Part shown: positions 15,886 through 25,151 of the stretch, one piece after another
Position numbering within the stretch: position 1 is the first letter of the stretch
Layout: each line of letters opens with the position of its first letter
Assembly (NCBI GenBank): GCA_016930055.1
Contig: JAFGHP010000057.1
Location: 1-35,681 of the forward strand
DNA length: 35,681 bases
Direction: 5' to 3'
Source of the DNA: Candidatus Bathyarchaeota archaeon
GTDB taxonomy: Archaea; Thermoproteota; Bathyarchaeia; TCS64
Program-made: the position numbers and the translations under genes
Notes under the pieces: generated by a model
Databases searched by the model: none
The model's input: the letters and a program-made list of their open reading frames with translations, nothing else
What the model was told of the DNA's origin: nothing

Positions 15886-17052
15886 TTATTTTAGCTCCTC
15901 TGGGGTAATTGGGGACATTGCTCTGAGCTTTTTTACTATAGCTGGGAGTTTTGCCATAATGTAATCTACTTGCTCATTATTATTACCTTTTCCAAGTGTA
16001 AATACTAGGCTACCATGAGCTTCTTCATGTTTTAAACCTAAAGCAAGTAAGCAGTGACTAGGTTCAAGTGTTTTTGCTGCACAAGCAGAACCTGTACCAA
16101 GCTGGATGCCTTCTTGATCTAAACTAAGGATTAGAGCTTCCCCCTCAATATAGTTGAATCTAATATTTGCATTATTTGATAACCTTTTAAGAGGATGGCC
16201 ACTTAAATAAGATTCTGGTATAGTGCTAGTAATTCTTTCTATTAATTCGTCTCTAATTTTTTCAAGTCTTGTGGTTTCTTTAAACATATCTTTTTTAATG
16301 ATTTCTGCTGCTGCACCAAAACCAACTATACCAGGTGTATTTTCGGTTCCGCTTCTTAATCCTTGTTCTTGTCCACCTCCAATAATTATTGGACGTACAC
16401 GCAGACCTTTCTTTATATAAAGCGCTCCTACTCCTTTAGGTCCATATATATCATTACTACTTAATGTTAAAAAATCAATGTTTAGGTCTTTTACATCTAT
16501 CTCCATTTTCCCTAATGCAGCAGTTGCATCTGAATGTATGTAGGATCCTTTCTTATGAGCAATTTCAGAAGCTTCTTTAACAGGTTGAATTGTTCCAATT
16601 TCTCCATTAGCAACCATTACGCTAGTAATAACTGTCTTTTCATTAACGAGTTCTTCAAATTTATCTAACATAATTATCCCACTCGAATCTACTGGACATT
16701 GGAACATCTCAAAATTTTGTTTAGTTAATTCTTTGCAAATATTTATAGTACTGATATGTTCTATTGCCGTTGTTACAATCCTGTTACCTTTATTTTTGTA
16801 ACGAATGGCACCTCCAATAATAGCTAAATTTGATGCCTCTGTAGCACTACTAGTAAAAATAATTTCGGAAGGTTCAGAATTTATGAGAGCAGCGATTTGT
16901 TCTCTTGCTTTATTTATCGCTTTTAATGCTTTGAAACCTTCACTATGAAAACTGCTTGGATTACCAACATGTTCATTAAAGAAGGGTAGCATTTCTTTAA
17001 TTACACGTGGATCTACATTAGAACCCGAAGCATAATCCATGTAGACTTTCAT
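15886..17052 (-). CDS. iscS: IscS/NifS-family protein lacking the PLP-binding lysine
   Basis: By fold this is a class V cysteine desulfurase of normal length (388 aa). TEASNLAI, EH (His99), HSDATAALGK (Asp175) and GTGSACAAKTLEPS with the mobile-loop Cys324 are all kept. The lysine that should bind PLP is missing: the usual HK before xYGPKG reads ND (Asn200-Asp201). The same kind of Lys-to-Asp change is known in Archaeoglobus fulgidus IscS, which is inactive as a desulfurase but lends a Cys ligand to the cluster on IscU. A similar non-desulfurase role is likely here. It is the first gene of the iscS-iscU-Cys-rich operon. Confidence 0.9.
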   Translation of the reverse strand: MKVYMDYASGSNVDPRVIKEMLPFFNEHVGNPSSFHSEGFKALKAINKAREQIAALINSEPSEIIFTSSATEASNLAIIGGAIRYKNKGNRIVTTAIEHISTINICKELTKQNFEMFQCPVDSSGIIMLDKFEELVNEKTVITSVMVANGEIGTIQPVKEASEIAHKKGSYIHSDATAALGKMEIDVKDLNIDFLTLSSNDIYGPKGVGALYIKKGLRVRPIIIGGGQEQGLRSGTENTPGIVGFGAAAEIIKKDMFKETTRLEKIRDELIERITSTIPESYLSGHPLKRLSNNANIRFNYIEGEALILSLDQEGIQLGTGSACAAKTLEPSHCLLALGLKHEEAHGSLVFTLGKGNNNEQVDYIMAKLPAIVKKLRAMSPITPEELK

Positions 17053-17192
17053 ATTAGAACGCCCTTTGATTGTTTATTGTATTGTTGTTTTAAAACGTTG
17101 GTAAATATTCATTAAAATTTATGTATTTTTATAGTTGTTTCTTCATTTTTATATAATAGTAGCTAGTATTTAGCTGCACTAATGTGGTATTA

Positions 17193-17753
17193 ATGGAGTC
17201 GTTAAAAGTTTTTCCAAACCTAGAAACTAGGGTTTTGTATCTAAGAGAGATGACTCAAAATGACCTTGAGTTTTATTATAATCATTTTAATAAACCAGAG
17301 ATTGTTATTGGCACTTGTTTTCCTGGTCCTGCTTCTTTGGATATTGCTAGAAGAGAATTTGAAAAATTTATTCGAGGTCCTTGGATTAACAACACTGGTT
17401 TAAGATGGGGAATTATGATGAAAAATGAAACAAAATTAGTTGGTACGTGTGGTTTTTATGATTGGAATCATGACTCTAAACGTGCTGAAATCGGTTATGA
17501 TCTTGATCCTGCTTATTGGGGAAAAGGAATCATGACAGAAGCTTTAACAGAAATTATTAATTATAGTATAGAAAAAATGGATTTAAACCGGATTCAAGCT
17601 ATAATAGACTCTTATAATTTAAGATCAATGAGGTTAGTTGAACGGCTAGGATTTAAAAAAGAAGGAGTTTTTAGGCAAAGAAGCTATTTTAATGGTGAAT
17701 TCCATGATGATGTATGTTTTGCTTTACTGAAAAAAGATTGGATTAAACGATAG
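17193..17753 (+). CDS. GNAT family N-acetyltransferase (RimJ/RimL-like)
   Basis: Transfers an acetyl group from acetyl-CoA to an amine, probably a protein N-terminus or a small molecule. The acetyl-CoA site is in IGYDLDPAYWGKGIMTEAL (about residues 100-120 from the ATG), followed by NRIQAIIDSYNLRSMRLVERLGFKKEGVFR, the normal C-terminal motif of RimJ-like enzymes. The ORF track opens at GTG 17184, but ATG 17193 (MESLKVF) is better. The gene is divergent from iscS; the region 17053-17192 holds both promoters. Confidence 0.88.
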   Translation: MESLKVFPNLETRVLYLREMTQNDLEFYYNHFNKPEIVIGTCFPGPASLDIARREFEKFIRGPWINNTGLRWGIMMKNETKLVGTCGFYDWNHDSKRAEIGYDLDPAYWGKGIMTEALTEIINYSIEKMDLNRIQAIIDSYNLRSMRLVERLGFKKEGVFRQRSYFNGEFHDDVCFALLKKDWIKR

Positions 17754-17805
17754 CTAATAATTGTTTGGTATCCTTTTTATCTAAGCTATATTAAGTTAAT
17801 CAAGC

Positions 17806-20670
17806 TTGTCTGAGGTTAATGTATTCAAGTCCCTATGCCGACCAGTTCAACGTCTTTTAGATGAAAGAGGATTCAATGAACCAACAGAACCTCAGAAGAG
17901 AATTATTCCTCTTATTCTTGAAGGTAAAAATGTTTTATTAATCTCAGCAACTGCTACTGGGAAAACTGAGGCTGCAATGCTTCCAATTATGGATAGATTT
18001 TTAATGTCCCCAGAAAAGATTACAGGGATTAGTATTCTATACATTACACCTTTGAGAGCTCTAAATAGGGATATATTGGATAGAATGACCTATTGGTGTA
18101 ATAGACTTGATATTAAATTAGGTATAAGGCATGGTGATACTGGAACAAAGGAGCGGAATTGGCAACGCATCAGTCCACCTAATATGTTAATTACTACTCC
18201 TGAGACTTTACAAGCAATTATACTTGGTAGAACCTTAAAACAATATCTTCGTAGTGTAAGATGGATAATAATAGACGAAATTCATGAGTTAGCTGATAAT
18301 AAACGTGGTAGCCAACTGAGCTTAGCTTTAGAACGGATAAGAGAATTAGCTAATAACCCTCCTCAAATGATTGGTTTAAGTGCAACAATTGGTAGTCCCG
18401 AAAAAGTTGCTAACTTCTTAGTTGGAGTAGGACGTCCAGTAGAAATTATTCAGATTTCTGCTCTTCGTGAAACAATGTTTGAAATTATTTTACCTGAGCC
18501 AGATATCCAAGACTATGAAATTGCTACTCAATTATTTACTCATCCAGAAGTTTCAGCTCGATTAAAAGCTATGAGAAATTTAATAGAGGAACATAAAACA
18601 ACTCTAATTTTTACTAATACAAGATCAACAAGTGAGGTTTTAACTAGTCGATTTAATCTTTGGAACACGAATTTCCCACTTAGTATTCATCATGGAAGTT
18701 TAGCTAAAACAAGCCGGATAGCTACTGAACAAGGATTAAAAAGTGGTGAATTAAGAACAGTAATATGCACTAGTAGCCTAGAACTGGGTATTGACATTGG
18801 GAATATTGATTTAGTTATTCAATATAATAGTCCAAGGCAAGTTACTCGACTCTTACAGAGAGTAGGTAGAAGTGGGCATCGGTTAGGAAGAGTGTCGAAA
18901 GGTATAATTGTCAGTTTAAACAGTGATGATGCCTTTGAATCTATGGTAATATGTCGTAGATCCCTAGACGAGATAATGGAGCCTTTAAGGATCCCGGATA
19001 AACCATATGATGTTTTAGTGAATCAAATAACTGCTGAGCTTTTACAGAGAGGTCGAATCTATTTCCTACAGGTTCTTAATTTATTTAAAAATGCATATCC
19101 TTATGCTAATCTTACTATTGATGATATTAAACTTGTAGCAAACTACATGCATGATAGATATCCTCGTCTAGCCTGGGTTAATCCTGAGGATGAAGTCATC
19201 CTCCGTCCAAGAGGAACTCGTAAGACAATCTACAATTATTTCTTCAACAATCTTAGTATGATACCAGACGAAAAAGATTATCTTGTATTAGATGGAAAGG
19301 ATGATAGCCCTGTAGGTATTTTACAGGAAGCATTTGTAGCTGAATATGCAAAACCTGGTGTTAAATTTACTTTAAGAGGTAGTGTTTGGCGTATTTTAAA
19401 TATATATAATGATAAAATATATGTTAAAGCTGAAGATGACCCAACAGGAGCTATACCAAGTTGGATTGGAGAAGAGATACCAGTACCATATGAAGTAGCT
19501 CAAGAAGTTGGTGAAATTAAGGCAAATATAGAGTCTAAATTAATTTCTGGTTTTTCTCCGCAACAAATTTCTGAAATGCTTTCAGAAAAGTACCCTGCTA
19601 AACCCGAGACTATAATGAAAGCGATGAAAGGAATTGTCGAACAGAATGATTCAGGTTTTCCTGTTCCCACAAATAAACGAATAATTCTAGAAAATTGGGA
19701 GGATAATGTGTTAATTCACGCAAACTTTGGTACTCTAGTAAATCGTACTTTAGCTAGGTTAATTGGGTATGTCCTTAGTGAAGAAATAGGTTATCCTGTA
19801 GGTGTCCAACAGGAAACTTATATGATCTCAACACAGACTGTTGGAGAAGTTGATGGAAGATATATTTTAAAAATGTTAAAAACTCTAAGCAAATCTGATT
19901 TAGAAACAAAGTGTATTGAAGCAGTTTCTAAGACAGGTATGTTTAAAAGAAGGCTAATTAATGTAGCCAGAAAAGCAGGCGCTCTTAGTAAGTTTGCTGA
20001 CTTTAGCAATGTAACCTTGGGTAGATTAATAAAAAGCTTCGAAAATACTGCAATTTACGAAGAAGCTTTGAAAGACACAATAAGGTTAGATATGGATATT
20101 AAGCAGACAATTACAGTTTTAAATGAAATATCATCTGGAAATTATGAAGTTATTTTGTCAGAATCCGATGAACTTTCTCCTTTAGGAAAAATTGGTGTTG
20201 AAAGCATTAGTATGAAAACCGACATTATTCCCCCAGATAGAATAGATAGAATAATTTTAGAATCTGCAAAGGTTCGTCTATATAGTGAAACAAGGGTATT
20301 AGCATGTCATGGAAAAAACGATTGGTTAGATGATAAAAGGATTAAAGATCTAGAAGAAGTGCTAATTTGTCCGATCTGTGGTTCTAAAGAAATTGGTATC
20401 TATGATAGAAGCATTGAAGAAGTACAAGAAATGCAATATCTCGAGAAGAGCCGTAGTAAAAAAGAACGCCCTAAATGGTGGGATAGAGGCAAAGACATTA
20501 GTAAGCTGGTATCAATTTATGGACGACGTGCAGCAATAATTGGTGCTGCAAAACGAGTTGATTTAACCACAGCTTGGGATATATTAGCTGAAACTGAGGG
20601 AGAATCAGACGAATTCTTTACTCATATAATTGAAGCTGAACGAGAATCTTTAAAGAAAAGATTCATATGA
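17806..20670 (+). CDS. lhr: Lhr-type superfamily 2 DNA helicase
   Basis: A large ATP-dependent helicase linked to DNA repair in archaea. Motifs visible: the Q-motif (FNEPTEPQKRI), Walker A SATATGKTEAA (about 47-57), Ia YITPLRALNRD, motif II DEIHEL, motif III SATIG, motif IV IFTNTRSTSEV, and motif VI QRVGRSGHR. The remaining 500 residues match the winged-helix and Lhr-specific core. 954 aa is typical of Lhr-core proteins. A single CPICGS pair near residue 864 could bind metal together with Cys of LACHGKND. The start is TTG with no good alternative nearby. Confidence 0.93.
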   Translation: MSEVNVFKSLCRPVQRLLDERGFNEPTEPQKRIIPLILEGKNVLLISATATGKTEAAMLPIMDRFLMSPEKITGISILYITPLRALNRDILDRMTYWCNRLDIKLGIRHGDTGTKERNWQRISPPNMLITTPETLQAIILGRTLKQYLRSVRWIIIDEIHELADNKRGSQLSLALERIRELANNPPQMIGLSATIGSPEKVANFLVGVGRPVEIIQISALRETMFEIILPEPDIQDYEIATQLFTHPEVSARLKAMRNLIEEHKTTLIFTNTRSTSEVLTSRFNLWNTNFPLSIHHGSLAKTSRIATEQGLKSGELRTVICTSSLELGIDIGNIDLVIQYNSPRQVTRLLQRVGRSGHRLGRVSKGIIVSLNSDDAFESMVICRRSLDEIMEPLRIPDKPYDVLVNQITAELLQRGRIYFLQVLNLFKNAYPYANLTIDDIKLVANYMHDRYPRLAWVNPEDEVILRPRGTRKTIYNYFFNNLSMIPDEKDYLVLDGKDDSPVGILQEAFVAEYAKPGVKFTLRGSVWRILNIYNDKIYVKAEDDPTGAIPSWIGEEIPVPYEVAQEVGEIKANIESKLISGFSPQQISEMLSEKYPAKPETIMKAMKGIVEQNDSGFPVPTNKRIILENWEDNVLIHANFGTLVNRTLARLIGYVLSEEIGYPVGVQQETYMISTQTVGEVDGRYILKMLKTLSKSDLETKCIEAVSKTGMFKRRLINVARKAGALSKFADFSNVTLGRLIKSFENTAIYEEALKDTIRLDMDIKQTITVLNEISSGNYEVILSESDELSPLGKIGVESISMKTDIIPPDRIDRIILESAKVRLYSETRVLACHGKNDWLDDKRIKDLEEVLICPICGSKEIGIYDRSIEEVQEMQYLEKSRSKKERPKWWDRGKDISKLVSIYGRRAAIIGAAKRVDLTTAWDILAETEGESDEFFTHIIEAERESLKKRFI

Positions 20671-20713
20671 TTTTATTAAATCACTTTAATACTTTGTATA
20701 TGCAAGTAAATTT

Positions 20714-21379
20714 ATGAAACTTATTGGAATGCTTACAATTGGACAAACACCGAGAAATGATATTCTTTCAAGTATAGAAAGTGTATTAGATAAAGATATT
20801 AAAGTAATAGAAGCAGGTGCATTAGATGACTTTACGACTAATCAGATTCAAGATTATGAGAAACATCCTGACGACTATATTCTAGTAACAAAAATCAAAA
20901 ATGGCAAAGAAGTAAAACTACCTAAAAGAATTTTAATACCTTTATTGCAGAAAAAAATTCATGAATTAAATGCAGTAGGTGTAAATGTAATTGTCATAAT
21001 GTGTACTGGTAAATTTCCACCATTTATATCAAATTGTCCTGTTGTTACTCCCTCAGAAATTTTACATGGAGTTATTGAAGGCGTTTTAAAGAAAGGAAGA
21101 TTAGGAGTAATATATCCCACTCATGAACAAGTCACATTTCTAGAATCAGAATTTAGTAGAGAGGGTATAAGCCTTTATGGAGATTGGTATTCACCTTATC
21201 TCAATGATGGATCCCTAAATTCTTTAATTCAAAGACTACTAAAAGAAAACCTGGAATTAGTTTTTTTAAATTGTTTTGGATTCGATAAAGAACTAAAAGA
21301 TATTATTTATAAGAATTTAGGAATACCTGTTATACAAGCAAATACTCTTATTGCGAGAATACTTAACGAATTGGTTTAG
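20714..21379 (+). CDS. AroM family protein
   Basis: A 221-residue protein of the AroM family, whose biochemical function is unknown. The family start MKLIGMLTIGQTPRND is clear, followed by EAGALDD and the VIMCTGKFP segment. The fold resembles Asp/Glu racemases, which suggests small-molecule chemistry, but this is inference. The first AroM was named for its place beside aroL in E. coli; no aromatic pathway gene is near here. The 3' end overlaps rlmE by 17 nt on the opposite strand. Confidence 0.85.
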   Translation: MKLIGMLTIGQTPRNDILSSIESVLDKDIKVIEAGALDDFTTNQIQDYEKHPDDYILVTKIKNGKEVKLPKRILIPLLQKKIHELNAVGVNVIVIMCTGKFPPFISNCPVVTPSEILHGVIEGVLKKGRLGVIYPTHEQVTFLESEFSREGISLYGDWYSPYLNDGSLNSLIQRLLKENLELVFLNCFGFDKELKDIIYKNLGIPVIQANTLIARILNELV

Positions 21380-22094
21380 ATGTTTTATCATCATCAAATT
21401 CTGGAAGTTGATCTCCAGGAATTGGCCCTTTCTCCTCCTCCTCATTAATTAATAATTCATTTTTTATAGCAATTTTTGGTAAGTTTCTCTTTTCTTTAAG
21501 ATTTTTTGCTACTAAATATATTTCTGCACTGCTTTTCCTGCTAGCTTTAGGTTTTACTATATGGACTTTCTCAAATATATTACGGATATCTTTAATATAT
21601 GAATCATGTTCTGGACCCATGAAAACTTTAACAATCATCCATCCATCTTTTTTTAGAATTTTGTCTGCGATCATTAATGCTATTCTAGCTAAGTATATTT
21701 GTTTAATATCATCTAGCTCCCAAATACCAGTGACATTTGGTGCCATATCGCTGAGAATTAAATCTGCTTTTCCTTCAAATTTTGCGATAATTTCATTTTG
21801 TATTTCAGGATCAGTTACATCACCTTGAATAGTCTCAACATTTTCAGAATCTAGTGGGTCAATCTCTTTTAAATCAACTCCTAACACTAGGCCTTCTCCT
21901 TTAATTGATTCAGAAGCTACTTGTAACCATCCCCCTGGTGCGGCACCTAAGTCAAGAACCTTTTTAGCATTCTTAAAGAACTGGTACTCTTTGTCAAGTT
22001 GTTTAAGTTTGTAGCTAGCTCTACTTCTATAGCCTTCTTCCTTAGCTTTCTGGTAATAGTATTCAGTTTTTCGCTCATGAATCCATCTTGGCAT
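21363..22094 (-). CDS. rlmE: 23S rRNA 2'-O-methyltransferase RlmE/FtsJ
   Basis: Methylates the ribose of a 23S rRNA uridine using SAM. The SAM motif LDLGAAPGGWLQ and the K-D-K-E tetrad are visible: Lys of RASYKL, Asp of ILSDMAPN, Lys of MIVKVFMG and Glu of SSAEIYLV. The N-terminus RWIHERKTEYYYQKAKEEGYRSR is typical of archaeal forms. ATG 22094 fits homologues best; GTG 22103 is the alternative. The last 40 residues are a charged tail rich in Glu and Asp. It lies directly downstream of trm1. Confidence 0.93.
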   Translation of the reverse strand: MPRWIHERKTEYYYQKAKEEGYRSRASYKLKQLDKEYQFFKNAKKVLDLGAAPGGWLQVASESIKGEGLVLGVDLKEIDPLDSENVETIQGDVTDPEIQNEIIAKFEGKADLILSDMAPNVTGIWELDDIKQIYLARIALMIADKILKKDGWMIVKVFMGPEHDSYIKDIRNIFEKVHIVKPKASRKSSAEIYLVAKNLKEKRNLPKIAIKNELLINEEEEKGPIPGDQLPEFDDDKTSKPIR

Positions 22095-22117
22095 CTTATT
22101 CACAAGTTCCGATTTTA

Positions 22118-23305
22118 TTATACCTTAAGAATGTTTTCTAATTCTAAGATATTTGCGTTTGTTTTAATTCCTCTTTCATTAAAATGTGTTCTAACCGCTT
22201 CAAATCCAGAATCTTTTATTTTTTCAATAAATTTCTCTAACGAAGTCGAAGACTGGTTTATTTTAGAGCAGATTTCATCTATATTATAAAAAGTTATGGG
22301 TGCATTAACTTCTTCCTTTAATGAATGTAAAAGTCTAGCAAGTCTCGGGTCACAGTAAATATTACTATTAGAATAATGTTTTTGGATTTCTTCTAGAAAA
22401 CATGAATCAGATAATTCACCTAACCACATTGGACCTCCAACCATCATTTTATTTCCACATACATTGCATTTCCTAGATATTTTGAGGTAAGGTCCTTTCA
22501 TAATTTCTCTATGTAAGCATTTTTGACAGTGGACAATATATCCTAATTCAGAAATAGTAGAATCTGCATTTTTTGCACCATATTTCATAGATAAATTTAC
22601 CCTCCCATAATGGTCTATATAGTAACTTAAAACGGGTCTAGCACTCATCTCATGAATTGCTGCAGATTTTACTGATGCACCTATAATTAATCTAAGAGCA
22701 ACTTCATGCGAGTATGATACTTTTAATGGTTTTCCTCCATACTTTCTTAAACATGCAAGAGGACTTACTCCACAAAGTGGAGCCATATCGGTTGCTGTTA
22801 AAGCAATTAAACCCTCGTCTTTAATGCTTCTAATAGCAGAATCTAAAAAAGGAGTAGGAGAACCATATGGGTCAACATCTATGTAATCAAATCGATTCAT
22901 TGGATTACTATGTATATTCATTAATAGATTAGCGTCCATTAATCTTACACGAATTTTTTCTCTTACATTATTTCTATTTATATTCTCAACTGCTAGATTA
23001 ACAGCACTTGGATTTAGGTCGCCCATTACAATATTTTCTGCTTTCGCTTCCAAAGCTAAACGGACTCCCCGTACACCGCTACCACACATTGGTTCACAAA
23101 TTTTTATTGGTTTAGATATCTTGTTTTTTAAATATTGAAGACTTAATACTGCTGTGTCTCTGTTTAACCTCATATTTGGATTATAAAATACGGCTGCACG
23201 ACTTCTTAAATGATCAATTGGTTCATTATTTTTTTGTATAAGTTTCGGAACTAGTATTCTTGCATTACCTTCAGAGACCTCTTCTATAGGAAACCAGAAA
23301 CTCAT
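22118..23305 (-). CDS. trm1: tRNA (guanine26-N2)-dimethyltransferase Trm1
   Basis: Makes m2,2G26 in tRNA using SAM. Characteristic segments: FYNPNMRLNRDTAVL, CEPMCGSGVRGVRLALEA (SAM motif I) and DVDPYGSPTPFLDSA, then the C-terminal zinc-binding cysteines C-x2-C...C-x2-C (CQKCLH and CNVCGNK). The ORF track starts at 23368, but ATG 23305 (MSFWFPIEEVSEG) matches the usual N-terminus; ATG 23314 is also possible. Both tRNAs in this window have a purine at position 26 (A in Arg, G in Ala). It forms an RNA-modification operon with rlmE. Confidence 0.93.
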   Translation of the reverse strand: MSFWFPIEEVSEGNARILVPKLIQKNNEPIDHLRSRAAVFYNPNMRLNRDTAVLSLQYLKNKISKPIKICEPMCGSGVRGVRLALEAKAENIVMGDLNPSAVNLAVENINRNNVREKIRVRLMDANLLMNIHSNPMNRFDYIDVDPYGSPTPFLDSAIRSIKDEGLIALTATDMAPLCGVSPLACLRKYGGKPLKVSYSHEVALRLIIGASVKSAAIHEMSARPVLSYYIDHYGRVNLSMKYGAKNADSTISELGYIVHCQKCLHREIMKGPYLKISRKCNVCGNKMMVGGPMWLGELSDSCFLEEIQKHYSNSNIYCDPRLARLLHSLKEEVNAPITFYNIDEICSKINQSSTSLEKFIEKIKDSGFEAVRTHFNERGIKTNANILELENILKV

Positions 23306-23506
23306 TATAGTCATTAAGGTGTTAAAGAATTTAATCTTTCTTTTTAGTATCCATTTTAATTTTAACAAATTTTAATTAAGTAAAAATCTGGAATTTACTA
23401 TTTTTAAAAATTTAATGCTTTATTAGTAATCTATTTTATTGACTTATAAAATAAATAATTAAGTTAAAATTATTTTATTACTTTTTGCCAAATGATGAAG
23501 GTCTAG

Positions 23507-24157
23507 CTAACGATATCTTTCAATACGTTTTAAAGCTATTTTAATATTATTTTCAGCTTCTTCGTAAACTGGAGCTCCATGACCCGCTAATATAATATCT
23601 ACTTTAAGTACTGAAAGTTTTCTAATTGAATTAATTAGTTGTTTGTAACTTCCTGATTCTCCCATAAAAGTACCAAAGTTGCCTTCAGGAAAAACCGTGT
23701 CTCCACTGAATAATATTTTCTCTTCTTTAGCATAAAGGCACATCCCTCCTTCTGTGTGCCCTGGCGTCCAAATTACCTCTAAAGGCCACAATTCTGTTTG
23801 AATTATATCACCTTCTTCGACTTTAACTAATGTGTCACCGAGATAAGTAGCAATATATTTTGTGTCTTCTAGATGAACATAGATTTTAGGTTTTGCTTTT
23901 TCTAATATTAAAAAAACACCTGATGCGTGATCGTGATGTGCGTGAGTAATTATGACTTTATCTACATTCTGAGGTTTTATGCCAATTTCCGTAAGTTGTG
24001 GCCATACTGGATTCATCCAGTTACCTACACCGGTATCAATTATTGTTGCTTTCTCTTTACCTATAACATAAATATTGCTACAAAGTCCTTCTCCATATAT
24101 CATATGGACTTGTTTTAGTTTTGGGTGTTGATCCCCAAGATTAAATATTTTAGGCAA
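23507..24157 (-). CDS. Metallo-beta-lactamase-fold hydrolase
   Basis: A 216-residue single-domain zinc hydrolase. Metal ligands are HAHHDHASG, His of PGHTEGGM, Asp of LFSGDTVF and His of LAGHGAPV, which is the complete MBL set. The short length without further domains fits the glyoxalase II/RNase J-like group with no clear substrate. A hydrolase for thioesters such as S-lactoylglutathione analogues is possible, but nothing in the neighbourhood supports it. It is preceded by a zinc-finger/membrane pair and followed by about 200 nt holding the trm1 promoter. Confidence 0.85.
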   Translation of the reverse strand: MPKIFNLGDQHPKLKQVHMIYGEGLCSNIYVIGKEKATIIDTGVGNWMNPVWPQLTEIGIKPQNVDKVIITHAHHDHASGVFLILEKAKPKIYVHLEDTKYIATYLGDTLVKVEEGDIIQTELWPLEVIWTPGHTEGGMCLYAKEEKILFSGDTVFPEGNFGTFMGESGSYKQLINSIRKLSVLKVDIILAGHGAPVYEEAENNIKIALKRIERYR

Positions 24158-24198
24158 ACTTATCTCTACCTCTAAAGTAAAAGTAGGTTAAAAACGTT

Positions 24199-24861
24199 CT
24201 AGCTTTCTTTTATTAAATGTAATTTTAGAACTAGAAAATTATCTTCATAGTCATAATCTATAGCATCTAAAATGAATCCTTTTGGTATTTCGTATGTTTT
24301 ATTGAAGTTTTTATCTATGTTGCTTTGAAGTAAAATTTTTGTTTCTTCTGTTTCTATAAATAATGTTCTTTTTATTTTTTCTGGGAGTTCAGTGGTTATA
24401 ATGTATTCAACTGAAGCGATACTCTCTCCACTTTGAGTTTTGCCTTCTTGTATTGTCATAGTACTTTCTTCAACATTATGATTAGGTTTTAAATGCGTGT
24501 GAATATACCATGGTAATAAGCTTGCTAATATTACTATACTAAAAAAAATAAAACTGTATAAACTAGCGATACCTGTATTCACGTTACCAATTATGAAAGG
24601 GAATATTATAGTAACTGTTTCAACTGGTAGGCCTGCAACAATCGATGAAGCCATTAATGATAATCCTAATAAAATAAATAGGATTCCCGTCGCTAAAATT
24701 ATTCTTTTTTGGTGTCTCTTTTCTTCAACCTGTTGTTCAAGGCAATCTAAACACATTTGAGCATCTTCATCATAACAGTCCAAGCATACTTTACATCCAC
24801 ATTTTGGGCAAATTATATTTGCATTATCTCCCCCACATACTGGGCAATCGTTGTTTTTCAT
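24199..24861 (-). CDS. Zinc-finger membrane protein of unknown function
   Basis: The N-terminus has a dense zinc-binding region: CPVCGG, CPKCGCKVCLDCYDEDAQMCLDC, up to two zinc sites. Two membrane helices follow (about residues 55-80 and 95-125), then a C-terminal soluble domain of about 90 residues rich in strands. The start is ATG 24861, 4 nt after a GGTGA Shine-Dalgarno sequence that overlaps the stop of the upstream gene; the ORF track start (24900) is too early. It is translationally coupled to the 80-residue membrane protein, so the two probably act together. No known family. Confidence 0.65.
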   Translation of the reverse strand: MKNNDCPVCGGDNANIICPKCGCKVCLDCYDEDAQMCLDCLEQQVEEKRHQKRIILATGILFILLGLSLMASSIVAGLPVETVTIIFPFIIGNVNTGIASLYSFIFFSIVILASLLPWYIHTHLKPNHNVEESTMTIQEGKTQSGESIASVEYIITTELPEKIKRTLFIETEETKILLQSNIDKNFNKTYEIPKGFILDAIDYDYEDNFLVLKLHLIKES

Positions 24862-24865
24862 TAAG

Positions 24866-25108
24866 TCACCACTTGATAATGCCAGCAAATGTCGCAACAA
24901 ATATTATGCTTGTTATTATAACTCCTATAGTTAGAGCAAAAAGAATTAGTTTACGACTATCATTAATTTTTTTTACTGTTTTACTTAAAAAACCAATCTT
25001 TGAATGTTCTACCTCTATTTTTTCTTTGCGTAAACTAAGATATACCATTATTGCACCTAGCCATGCTACAAGAAAACCGACACCAAAGAGGACACCTGAG
25101 AAGCTCAT
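24866..25108 (-). CDS. Small two-helix membrane protein
   Basis: 80 residues with helices at about 4-25 and 52-76 and a basic loop between (RKEKIEVEHSKIGFLSKTVKK). Its TGA is part of the GGTGA ribosome site of the next gene, with 4 nt between stop and start. Such coupling suggests a two-component membrane assembly with the zinc-finger protein. Function unknown. Confidence 0.65.
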   Translation of the reverse strand: MSFSGVLFGVGFLVAWLGAIMVYLSLRKEKIEVEHSKIGFLSKTVKKINDSRKLILFALTIGVIITSIIFVATFAGIIKW

Positions 25109-25151
25109 GTAAGTCTCCTCAAGAAAGTTATGAGGAACATCTTAAACCTTT

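Noticed and set aside
23490-23515. Box C/D sRNA candidate from ATGATGA near 23492
   Set aside because: No matching D box (CTGA) or second box pair is found at a suitable distance.
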